Positions 1 to 6,071 of a stretch of 8,124 nucleotides of DNA are shown piece by piece (the stretch's first letter is position 1; each line of letters opens with the position of its first letter). The translations under genes were made by a program, and so were the position numbers. The notes under the pieces were generated by a model that was not told where the DNA came from, did not search any database, and worked only from the letters and a program-made list of their open reading frames with translations. Source of the stretch: an uncultured Aquimonas sp. (GTDB lineage: Bacteria; Pseudomonadota; Gammaproteobacteria; Xanthomonadales; Xanthomonadaceae); NCBI GenBank assembly GCA_946481615.1, contig CAMLOR010000152.1, positions 1 through 8,124 of the forward strand. The letters are read 5' to 3'.

Positions 1-33
1 AGTACGATCGAAAACCCCGGCCGAGCCCAGCTT

Positions 34-50
34 CCCGCGCGCAGCGCGGG
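34..50. other. GC-rich perfect hairpin in the leader region
   Basis: CCCGCGC (34-40) and GCGCGGG (44-50) form a perfect 7-bp stem around a 3-base GCA loop. No T-tract follows on either strand, so it is not a canonical intrinsic terminator. It could end transcription of a gene lying before the window or be chance in GC-rich DNA. The rest of 1-222 shows no supportable gene. The frame of the downstream gene stays open back to position 1, but that stretch has no protein-like features. Confidence 0.3.
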
Positions 51-183
51 CGCCGAAGCCCTCGCCGGCCACCCCACCCCGGCAAGAGCACGTGCGGCAA
101 CCCTGCGCGCACCACCTGCTCTCCACCCAAACCAGCGAAGCACCGAAAAAACGGAGCAATTCCTCAGGCCAGGAAGGACCGCA

Positions 184-220
184 GGAGCGACAACGTCGCC
201 TCCTTTCGATGGAGACGACG
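184..220 (+). promoter_or_regulatory. Alternative hairpins around the ribosome-binding site of the propeller gene
   Basis: The Shine-Dalgarno GGAG at 211-214 sits 8 bases before the ATG at 223. It lies inside the 3' arm of a stem pairing 194-203 (CGTCGCCTCC) with 211-220 (GGAGACGACG). Nine of ten positions pair, around a 7-base loop. The same CCTCC segment can instead pair upstream: 184-191 (GGAGCGAC) with 195-203, eight pairs, one bulged C and an AAC loop. The two stems exclude each other, and only the second leaves the Shine-Dalgarno free. The pairing is read directly from the sequence. A regulatory role is inference and no ligand domain is recognised. Confidence 0.4.
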
Positions 221-222
221 AC

Positions 223-1539
223 ATGCGCGCCCTGTTCGGCCTCGCCCTGCTTTCGCTTGCGGCCACCGCCGCCGCCCAGACGCCCTGCTCGCATCGCGTG
301 CTGGTCAGCGGGTATCGCAGCAACGTGCACATCTACGATGCCTGCACCGGTGTTTTCGAGCGCACGCTCGATCCGCAGGCCGGCCGCCTGCAGGGCGCGC
401 AGGCGATCCGGTTGGGGCCCGATGGGGCGATCTGGGTGGTGAGTGAGGTCACTGCGCAGGTGCATCGCTACGACGCCGCCGATTTCCATTACCTCGACAC
501 GCCGATCGCGGTCGGCGCCGGCTACGGGATCACGGGGCTGGCCTTCCGCGACGGGCAGGCCTGGACCGGCGGCTACGAAGGCAACACGGTGCGCGTGTAC
601 GACCTCGACGGCCAGTTGCAGGCCACGCCCGTCTCCGGCGTGGCCGCGGTGCGCGGTTTCGACAACGGGCTGACGTTCGGACCGGACGGGATGCTCTACG
701 TGCCGGGCTACGACACCGACAACGTGCTGCGCCACGATCCGGCCACCGGCCAGAACACCGTGCTGGTGGCGGCGTCGAGCGGCGGGCTGCGCCATACGCG
801 CGGCATCCTGTTCCGGCCCGACGGCGAAACCTTCCTCGTCAGCAGCGAAGGCAACGGCAAGATCCTCGAATACCGCCGCAGCGACGGCGGTTTCGTGCGC
901 GAGCTGGCGAGCGGCCTGGCGCGGCCGACGGGCCTGGCGTTCGCGCCCGACGGCGCACTGACCGTCGTCACCGGACTGGGCGTGCTGCATCTGGATCCGG
1001 CCACCGGCGCGCGCCGCGACACCCTGGTGACCACCGGCAGCGGCGGAATCGATGGACCGACCTTCATCATGTACCTGCCGAAGGCCGCGACGCCCGCCGT
1101 CGACCTCACGCAGGTCGGCACGCAATACTGGCTCACGGGTCCGGGTCGACTCACCGGCCGCACGCTGCAGGTCGATGCGCTCTACAGCGCCACGGGCACG
1201 GCCTTCGGCAGCGCGTTCGATCCGCAGGACGTGTCGGTGAAGCGCTGGGGCGCCCTCGAGGTCGAATTCACCGGCTGCAGCACGGCCATCATGACCTGGG
1301 TCTCGAGCGGCAACGACAGCGCCGGCTTCGGCGACGGCGGTTACGATCTCGTGCGCTTCCTGCCCGGCCCCGGCACGCGCCGCTGCGAACAGGCCGGCTT
1401 CGCGCAATCGCCGCCGGCCGATTGGCTGGCCGGCACCTGGAGCGGCGGCCCCACGCGCAGCGGCGAGGGCTTCGTGTTCGAGTACATCGACGATGCCACC
1501 GTGGTCGCCGCCTGGTTCACGCATCGGCCTGCGGATTGA
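223..1539 (+). CDS. Exported NHL/SMP-30-like beta-propeller protein, probably shortened at its C-terminus
   Basis: This 438-residue protein starts at an ATG with GGAG 8 bases upstream. Residues 1-18 form a signal peptide (MRALF, then a Leu/Ala core, cleavage likely after AAA18). There is no lipobox, so a periplasmic or secreted location is likely. Residues about 26-286 repeat a propeller pattern in which a GLAF or GILF strand precedes PDG plus hydrophobics (PDGAIWV 66-72, PDGMLYV 154-160, PDGETFLV 199-206, PDGALTVV 242-249), as in NHL/SMP-30 folds. Residues 298-390 form a second module (VGTQYWLTG, KRWGALEVEFTGC, DSAGFGDGGYDLVRFLP). From 398 a third element begins (WLAGTWSGGP, SGEGFVFE, AAWFTHRPAD) but stops at once. 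In related proteins as I recall them this element continues, so truncation is likely. Four cysteines (22, 41, 352, 388) could form disulfides. The last 23 bases overlap the convergent phosphodiesterase gene. The ligand or substrate is unknown. Confidence 0.85.
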   Translation: MRALFGLALLSLAATAAAQTPCSHRVLVSGYRSNVHIYDACTGVFERTLDPQAGRLQGAQAIRLGPDGAIWVVSEVTAQVHRYDAADFHYLDTPIAVGAGYGITGLAFRDGQAWTGGYEGNTVRVYDLDGQLQATPVSGVAAVRGFDNGLTFGPDGMLYVPGYDTDNVLRHDPATGQNTVLVAASSGGLRHTRGILFRPDGETFLVSSEGNGKILEYRRSDGGFVRELASGLARPTGLAFAPDGALTVVTGLGVLHLDPATGARRDTLVTTGSGGIDGPTFIMYLPKAATPAVDLTQVGTQYWLTGPGRLTGRTLQVDALYSATGTAFGSAFDPQDVSVKRWGALEVEFTGCSTAIMTWVSSGNDSAGFGDGGYDLVRFLPGPGTRRCEQAGFAQSPPADWLAGTWSGGPTRSGEGFVFEYIDDATVVAAWFTHRPAD

Positions 1540-3148
1540 ACGCGTCTTCCCGCGGCGGCGACCAGGCAGCGAGTCCGTCGAGGAAGGCATCGAACGGCAG
1601 CGGCTTCGAGAACAGCCACCCTTGCGCCAGCTGCACGCCGCGTTCGCGCAGGAAGATCGCCTGCGATTCGGTTTCCACGCCCTCGGCGATCATCGTCAGG
1701 CCCAGGCTTTTCGCCATCTCGATGATGTGCGGCACCACCTGGCTGGTGGCCGCTTCCGAGCCGACGGCTTCGATGAAGGATTTGTCGATCTTCAGGTAAT
1801 CGAGCCCGAAGCTCTCCAGATACGAAAGGCTCGAATAGCCGGTGCCGAAATCGTCGATCGCGACCTTCACGCCGAGGGCGCGGATCTGCGCCACCACCTG
1901 CGCGGCGACATCGGCCTGGATGAAGCCGCGCTCGGTGGCCTCGACGTGCAGGCACTCCGGCGGGCAACGCGATTCGGCCAGCACGCGTTCGATGAGCGCC
2001 ACGGTCGCCGTCGAATGCAGATCGGCCGACGACAGGTTCACCGAGACGTGCGCACGCAGCCCGCGGGCCGCCAACGTGCCGAGGTCGGCCGTCACCCGCG
2101 CGAGCACGCGCTGCGTGATCGCGTGGATCAATCCGGAATCCTCGGCCACCGGGATGAAAAGATCGGGACGCACCAGCTCGCCGGTCGCGCGCTTCCAGCG
2201 CACCAGGGCCTCGGCGCCGACCCACTGCCCCGTGCGCAGATCCACGATCGGCTGGTACTGCACGAACAGTTCGCCCTTGCGGATGCCGGCCTTCAACGCC
2301 GTCCGCAGCGAGTTCTGCTTGCGCGAGACATAGGCCAGCAACGCGGCGAGGCTCAGGCCCGCGGCCAGGCCGATCGGGACGAGCAGCAACGAGAAGCGCC
2401 GCACGCGATCGTCGAGCAGGACGAGCGGAATGGCGGCGATCGCGGCCGTGTTGTAGTTCTCCGAAGCCACGACGGTGACGATCCTGCCGCCATCGATGAA
2501 GCGCGCCACGCGGCCCCTGCGCGGGCGGTGCATCCATGCCGGGTCGACCTCTCCGCGCGTGCTCAGCAACCGCGCGTGCGACACCAGGAACACACCGAGC
2601 GAGGCGTCTTCCTCGCGCGTCGTCGCATCGATCGGCAGCGCCTTGTGCACGATCGCGGCGAAACCGTCGCGCTCCAGGACAAGGAAGCGCGCGTCGCCCG
2701 CGAAGGGAAACGCCACGCTGGTTCTGACCACGCCGCCCTTCGGCGTCACCAGTTCGCGCGGGCCCAGATCGAGCGGCGGGTCGTGTCGCCCAAGCGAGGA
2801 ACACACCAGCCCGGTGCCCTCGACGCGGCCGATGGTCTGGATGTAGGTGGAGCCAAGATCGATCTTGCGCATGACCGCCAGCTCGCTTTCGGAGCACGGC
2901 GCAGCGCCGGAACCGAGCAGGAGGGCGATGCCAGCGGCCACCTGATCGGCGGTGCTGTTGGAACGGTCGAGCACGTCGCGCGCGTAGGCGTCGATGCGCT
3001 CGAATTCGACCTTCAGGGCCTCGCGCCTGGCGAGATAGATCGACAGGCCGATGGAGCCGGCCACCACGATGGCCACCAACGGCATCAGAGCGCGGGACCA
3101 GAACCATTGAGCCAAGGCGGCGGCCTCAAGCACCACGGGTCGGACCAC
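1517..3148 (-). CDS. CSS-motif EAL-domain cyclic-di-GMP phosphodiesterase
   Basis: This 543-residue inner-membrane enzyme should hydrolyse c-di-GMP to pGpG. It has a transmembrane helix at about 22-40 and a periplasmic CSS domain with Cys85 (PCS) and the C116-S-S motif. A second helix (about 253-275) leads to a cytoplasmic EAL domain (about 285-525). The catalytic set appears intact: EAL 313-315, Asn371, Glu403 and Glu406 in EATE, Asp432-Asp433 in IDDFGTGYSSL, Lys453 in LKIDKSF, Glu489 in AEGVET and Gln509 in the QGWLFSKPLP motif. No GGDEF domain is present. In known CSS-EAL enzymes the two periplasmic cysteines link activity to disulfide state through the Dsb system, and the same is inferred here. 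The start is GTG at 3148, with AAGGGG 11 bases upstream. Met22 is an alternative but would leave nothing before the first helix. It lies 47 bases after the hydrolase gene, so co-transcription is likely. Confidence 0.93.
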   Translation of the reverse strand: MVRPVVLEAAALAQWFWSRALMPLVAIVVAGSIGLSIYLARREALKVEFERIDAYARDVLDRSNSTADQVAAGIALLLGSGAAPCSESELAVMRKIDLGSTYIQTIGRVEGTGLVCSSLGRHDPPLDLGPRELVTPKGGVVRTSVAFPFAGDARFLVLERDGFAAIVHKALPIDATTREEDASLGVFLVSHARLLSTRGEVDPAWMHRPRRGRVARFIDGGRIVTVVASENYNTAAIAAIPLVLLDDRVRRFSLLLVPIGLAAGLSLAALLAYVSRKQNSLRTALKAGIRKGELFVQYQPIVDLRTGQWVGAEALVRWKRATGELVRPDLFIPVAEDSGLIHAITQRVLARVTADLGTLAARGLRAHVSVNLSSADLHSTATVALIERVLAESRCPPECLHVEATERGFIQADVAAQVVAQIRALGVKVAIDDFGTGYSSLSYLESFGLDYLKIDKSFIEAVGSEAATSQVVPHIIEMAKSLGLTMIAEGVETESQAIFLRERGVQLAQGWLFSKPLPFDAFLDGLAAWSPPREDAFNPQADA

Positions 3149-3195
3149 TCTACGTCAAGCCCCTTGAACGAAGCCGCGTTCGCGCTGCGGGCGGC

Positions 3196-3963
3196 TCAGC
3201 CGCGCGCGGCGTCGAGGAAGGCGCGCAGCATCGGCGCTCCCGGCAGCAGATGCGGGAAGCGGTGATCGTGGAATTCCGGATGCCATTGCACGCCCAGCAG
3301 GAAGCTGGCGCCGCTGCCGCGGAGGCATTCGATCACGCCGTCGTCCGACCACGCCTCCGCCTGCAGCCCGCGGCCGAGCGCCTTCACGCCCTGGTGGTGG
3401 ATCGAGTTCACCTGCGGCGTGTCGATGCCGGGGTAGAGCCGTTCGAACCAGCTGCCGGGCTCGAAGCGCAGCGCATGCACGTGTTCGTCGTAGACCGGCG
3501 CCACGTGCGCGGCGGCCGTTGCGCCGCCGCCGATCAGATCCTGGTGCAGCGTGCCGCCGTAGGCCACGTTGATGAGCTGCATGCCGCGGCAGATGCCGAG
3601 CACCGGCTTGCCGGCGGCCGCGAAGGCGCGCAGCAGGGTCAGCTCGAAGCGGTCGCGCACCGCGTCGGTCGTGCCCAGCAGTTCCGAGGGCGTTTCGCCG
3701 TAGGCCTGCGGATCGATGTCGGCGCCGCCCTGCAGCACCAGGCCGTCGAGCGCGGCGACGTAATCGTCCACCGAAAGATCGAGCTCCGTCATCGCGGTGC
3801 CGCGCTCCACCGTCGGGATCATCACGACGAGCGCGCCGGCGCTCATCACCCAATGCGCGACCGATTGCTCCAGGTATTGCAGCGTCTTGCCGCGGAAACC
3901 GAACTGCGGCGGCAGATTGCGCATGATGCGCGGCGACAGTCCGATCAGCAGGCGCCGGCTCAT
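3196..3963 (-). CDS. Class I glutamine-amidotransferase-like gamma-glutamyl hydrolase (peptidase C26, PuuD-like)
   Basis: This 255-residue cytosolic protein belongs to the peptidase C26 group of class I amidotransferases, which hydrolyse gamma-glutamyl amides such as gamma-glutamyl-GABA. Visible signatures are an N-terminal IGLSPR segment, LVLQGGADIDPQAYGE (76-90), the nucleophile elbow GICRGMQLINVAYGG with Cys125, the NSIHHQG segment (186-192), and QWHPEFH with His228 and Glu230. The Cys-His-Glu triad is therefore complete. Length matches stand-alone hydrolases, and no synthetase domain is fused. The ATG at 3961-3963 shares ATGA with the stop codon of the upstream ligase, and a GGGGG run lies 5 bases before it, which points to translational coupling. 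The exact substrate cannot be read from the sequence. PuuD-type hydrolysis of gamma-glutamyl-GABA is the closest known activity, but no putrescine-pathway genes are beside it, so another gamma-glutamyl or isopeptide-like product is equally possible. Confidence 0.9.
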   Translation of the reverse strand: MSRRLLIGLSPRIMRNLPPQFGFRGKTLQYLEQSVAHWVMSAGALVVMIPTVERGTAMTELDLSVDDYVAALDGLVLQGGADIDPQAYGETPSELLGTTDAVRDRFELTLLRAFAAAGKPVLGICRGMQLINVAYGGTLHQDLIGGGATAAAHVAPVYDEHVHALRFEPGSWFERLYPGIDTPQVNSIHHQGVKALGRGLQAEAWSDDGVIECLRGSGASFLLGVQWHPEFHDHRFPHLLPGAPMLRAFLDAARG

Positions 3964-5102
3964 GCGGCCCCCGTTTCGTCGATCAGCCAGCGCACCACCG
4001 GCACCAGCGCCGCGGCGCGCGCCGTGCCGCGTTCCCTTTCGGCAGCGTGGATGGCGAGCTGCCGATGCGCGCTGGTGCCTTCGGCCACGATGCCGTCCAG
4101 CCGCGCGATCTCGCGCTCGCAGCCCAGCGCCGCGATGTCGGGCGCGCAGTGCGCGCGCAGGTCCGCCAACACTTCCAGAAACGTCATCGTCCCGCCCTCC
4201 TCGCGGATGAAGTCTGCCTGCCAGCCGAAGCGCTTGGCGCGCCAGCGATTCTCGTCGATCACGCGGCGCGTCAGCGGCGTGTGCGCCGTGCCATGGGAAG
4301 GATCGCGCAGCAGCATGCGCACCAGCACGCGGTAGAGCGCCGCCAGCGCCAGCGCGTCGTCGAGCCGCGTGCAGACGTCGGCGATGCGCAGTTCCAGCGT
4401 CGGGTACTTCAGCGCCGGACGGATGCCCCACCACAGCGAGGTGGCGTCGCCCATCGCGCCGTGCCGCACCAGCAGATCGGCGAAGCGCGCGTACTCGGCC
4501 TCGTCGGCGAAGCGGTCCGGGATGCCGGTGCGCGGCCATTCGTCGTACACCGATTGCCGGTAGCTGAGCAGCCCGGTGCGCTGGCGGTTCCAGAACGGCG
4601 AGGAGGTGGAAAGCGCCAGGAACAGCGGCACGTAGGACAGCAGCCGGTTCATCAGCTGCACGCGGTCGGTGCCGGCGGGAATCTCCGCGTGCACGTGCAT
4701 GCCGCACACCACCGACCTGCGCGCCACGATGCGGAAATCGTCCACCAGTTTCAGATAGCGCGATCTGGGCGTGGCGTGCTGCTCCTTCCAGGTGCCCAGC
4801 GGATAGGTGCCGGCCGCGATCAGGCGCAGGCCGAAACGTCGCGCCACCTGCGCCAGCCCGCGCCGCAGTTGCGCGAGCGAGGCGCGCGCTTCCGCGCCGC
4901 CGGCATACACGGGCGAGGCGATCTCGATCTGCGATTGCAGCAGTTCGGCGGTGATGCTCGGGCCCAGTTCCGCACGCGCCTGCACCAGCAATGCCTTCGG
5001 TGCGCGCCTCACCAGCGCGAGCGTGTCCTCGTGCACGAGGAAATATTCCTCTTCGATGCCGAAGCGGACGTTGAGGTCGCCGTGCGTCAAGCAATTCGCC
5101 AT
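3960..5102 (-). CDS. Carboxylate-amine ligase of the YbdK / glutamate-cysteine ligase type 2 (GCS2) family
   Basis: This 380-residue ATP-dependent ligase belongs to the GCS2 family, which joins a carboxylate (often the gamma-carboxyl of glutamate) to an amine. E. coli YbdK has only weak glutamate-cysteine ligase activity, so the true substrate is open. Family features seen are RFGIEEEYFLV (13-23) near the N-terminus, QSQIEIASP (57-64), CGMHVHAEIP (133-142) with His136 and His138, WWGIRP (224-229), TLELRIADVC (235-244) and DENRWRAKRFG (283-293). I chose the ATG at 5102 because YbdK-like proteins reach the GIEEEY strand within about 15-20 residues. Earlier Mets at 5126 and 5138 and the open frame up to 5222 would run into the divergent promoter region. 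None of these starts has a strong Shine-Dalgarno. The gene leads a probable operon with the hydrolase (ATGA overlap) and the phosphodiesterase. Confidence 0.88.
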   Translation of the reverse strand: MANCLTHGDLNVRFGIEEEYFLVHEDTLALVRRAPKALLVQARAELGPSITAELLQSQIEIASPVYAGGAEARASLAQLRRGLAQVARRFGLRLIAAGTYPLGTWKEQHATPRSRYLKLVDDFRIVARRSVVCGMHVHAEIPAGTDRVQLMNRLLSYVPLFLALSTSSPFWNRQRTGLLSYRQSVYDEWPRTGIPDRFADEAEYARFADLLVRHGAMGDATSLWWGIRPALKYPTLELRIADVCTRLDDALALAALYRVLVRMLLRDPSHGTAHTPLTRRVIDENRWRAKRFGWQADFIREEGGTMTFLEVLADLRAHCAPDIAALGCEREIARLDGIVAEGTSAHRQLAIHAAERERGTARAAALVPVVRWLIDETGAA

Positions 5103-5165
5103 GCGCGGAAGGGGCCCGGCGAGCATAAAGCACGCCATCGGCGCGTGTCTTTGCGGCCTCGTCAC

Positions 5166-5181
5166 TGGCACGCTTTCTGCT
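5166..5181 (+). promoter_or_regulatory. Sigma-54-like -24/-12 promoter for the glycine-zipper gene
   Basis: TGGCACG (5166-5172), four bases (5173-5176), then CTGCT (5177-5181) match the RpoN consensus TGGCACG-N4-TTGCW except for C instead of the first T of TTGC. The invariant GG (5167-5168) and GC (5179-5180) are exactly 10 bases apart. The predicted transcript would start near 5192, about 30 bases before the ATG. No sigma-70 promoter of comparable quality was seen in this gap. An enhancer-binding-protein site is not visible. Confidence 0.5.
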
Positions 5182-5208
5182 GACTCCGTTCGCTTCAGGA
5201 CATCCACG

Positions 5209-5215
5209 AAAGGAG
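5209..5215 (+). promoter_or_regulatory. Strong Shine-Dalgarno (AAAGGAG)
   Basis: AAAGGAG ends 6 bases before the ATG at 5222, the ideal spacing. It selects that ATG over the in-frame TTG at 5216, which abuts the motif. It predicts efficient translation of the glycine-zipper protein. Confidence 0.8.
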
Positions 5216-5221
5216 TTGCCA

Positions 5222-6004
5222 ATGAGCACTGCGAAGAAGACCGACAGCACCGACATGAACCGCGATCCGATCACCGGCGCGCCGGGTTCGCATCCGCTCG
5301 GCACGGGCCTGGGCTCGGCAGGCGGCGCCGCCGTCGGCGCGGTGGCCGGCGCCATCTTCGGCCCGGTCGGCATGCTGGTCGGCGGCACCGTCGGTGCCGT
5401 GGCGGGCGCGGCCGCGGGCCACAGCGCGGCCGAACGCGTCGATCCCACCGGCGAGGCCGAATACTGGAAGAACACCTACGCCACGCGGCCCTACGCCAAC
5501 ACCTCGGCGAACTACGACAGCGACTATCAGCCCGCCTATCTCTACGGCGTCAACAGCCGCAACCAGTACGGCCAGCGGCGCTGGGACGACACGCTGGAAA
5601 CCGAGTTGCAGCGCGACTGGGACAAGCACCGTTCCAGCAGCTCGCTGGCATGGAACGACGCCCGTCCCGCCGTGCGCGATGCCTGGGACCGCACCGACAA
5701 GACCTACGCCGCCTACAACGCCACCGACCGCTACTACGAGTCGCGCTTCCAGGAAGCGCCGTACAAGCAGACGGGCGACAAGTTCGAGGATTGGCGCACC
5801 GCCTATCGCTACGGCACCTACGCGCGCAGCAACTACGCCGGGCGCGAGTGGGACGATCGCCTCGAAGCCGACCTCGAGCGCGGCTGGGACAACTTCAAGG
5901 GCAGCTCGAAGCTCGGCTGGCAGAAGGCCAAGGCCGCCACGAAGGATGCCTGGCACTCGATCGAGCGCGCGCTGCCCGGCGACGCCGACAACGACGGCCG
6001 CTGA
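5222..6004 (+). CDS. Glycine-zipper protein with a duplicated Trp/Tyr-rich repeat, function unknown
   Basis: This 260-residue protein has no signal peptide. Residues 31-66 are a Gly/Ala-rich hydrophobic hairpin with GxxxG-type spacing and a central FGPVGMLVGG turn. This is typical of glycine-zipper segments that insert in or oligomerise at membranes. The remainder is two tandem copies of a highly polar, aromatic-rich unit, 80-156 and 170-246, joined by a 13-residue linker. Matching blocks are YWKNTYATRPY with YYESRFQEAPY, AYLYGVNSRNQYGQRRWDD with AYRYGTYARSNYAGREWDD, LETELQRDW with LEADLERGW, and SSLAW with SSKLGW followed by DAW. The C-terminus is acidic (GDADNDG). A sigma-54-like promoter and strong Shine-Dalgarno precede it and a hairpin terminator follows, so it is probably a single-gene unit. 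Such proteins are often called stress-related, but I recognise no assigned function. Confidence 0.87.
   Translation: MSTAKKTDSTDMNRDPITGAPGSHPLGTGLGSAGGAAVGAVAGAIFGPVGMLVGGTVGAVAGAAAGHSAAERVDPTGEAEYWKNTYATRPYANTSANYDSDYQPAYLYGVNSRNQYGQRRWDDTLETELQRDWDKHRSSSSLAWNDARPAVRDAWDRTDKTYAAYNATDRYYESRFQEAPYKQTGDKFEDWRTAYRYGTYARSNYAGREWDDRLEADLERGWDNFKGSSKLGWQKAKAATKDAWHSIERALPGDADNDGR
5459..5689 (+). repeat. Coding repeat unit A of the glycine-zipper protein
   Basis: Encodes residues 80-156. It aligns end to end with unit B (5729-5959) at an offset of 90 residues, falling to 89 after a one-residue gap before the RRWDD block. The WDD, LE-E/D-L and DAW positions and most tyrosines are kept. Divergence between the copies shows an old duplication. 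Confidence 0.8.
5729..5959 (+). repeat. Coding repeat unit B of the glycine-zipper protein
   Basis: Encodes residues 170-246 and is the second copy of the aromatic-rich unit. It is more lysine-rich at its end (KLGWQKAKAATKDAW) than unit A (LAWNDARPAVRDAW), so the two halves may have slightly different surfaces. Confidence 0.8.
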
Positions 6005-6023
6005 ACTTCCGGCGCAAGCAATC

Positions 6024-6055
6024 CGCGGGCGGCCTTCGGGCCGCCCGTGTCTTGT
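6024..6055 (+). terminator. Hairpin terminator with a UUCG loop
   Basis: GGGCGGCC (6027-6034), TTCG (6035-6038) and GGCCGCCC (6039-6046) form a perfect 8-bp stem. It extends outward to 6024/6049 with one G-U pair. The extra-stable UUCG tetraloop and a partly T-rich tail (TCTTGT, 6050-6055) fit an intrinsic terminator for the glycine-zipper gene. The short T content suggests incomplete termination, so some read-through into topoisomerase IB is possible. Confidence 0.7.
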
Positions 6056-6071
6056 CCGGAGCCGATCGACA

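Noticed and set aside
1..222. Upstream in-frame extension of the propeller protein to the window edge
   Set aside because: The frame is open, but the signal peptide and Shine-Dalgarno fix the start at 223.
1493..3265. Long plus-strand open frame (590 codons) opposite the phosphodiesterase
   Set aside because: It is an antisense shadow caused by high GC content. The protein is His/Arg/Ala-rich without domains, while the minus strand encodes a fully recognisable CSS-EAL enzyme.
5122..5127. TATGCT on the minus strand as a -10 box for the ligase gene
   Set aside because: No convincing -35 element lies at the right distance, and the spacing would leave a very short leader. Too weak to annotate.
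4047..5183. Plus-strand open frame opposite the carboxylate-amine ligase
   Set aside because: Low-complexity Arg/Gln/His-rich translation and no ribosome-binding site. The opposite strand carries clear GCS2 motifs.
5103..5222. Longer N-terminus for the ligase starting at 5222
   Set aside because: It would overlap the divergent promoter and Shine-Dalgarno, add about 40 residues with no family resemblance, and exceed the usual YbdK length.
3964..5475. N-terminal extension of the hydrolase frame up to 5475
   Set aside because: The frame happens to stay open, but the translation is Ala/Arg-rich junk over the ligase gene. The family N-terminus (IGLSPR) begins right after the ATG at 3963.
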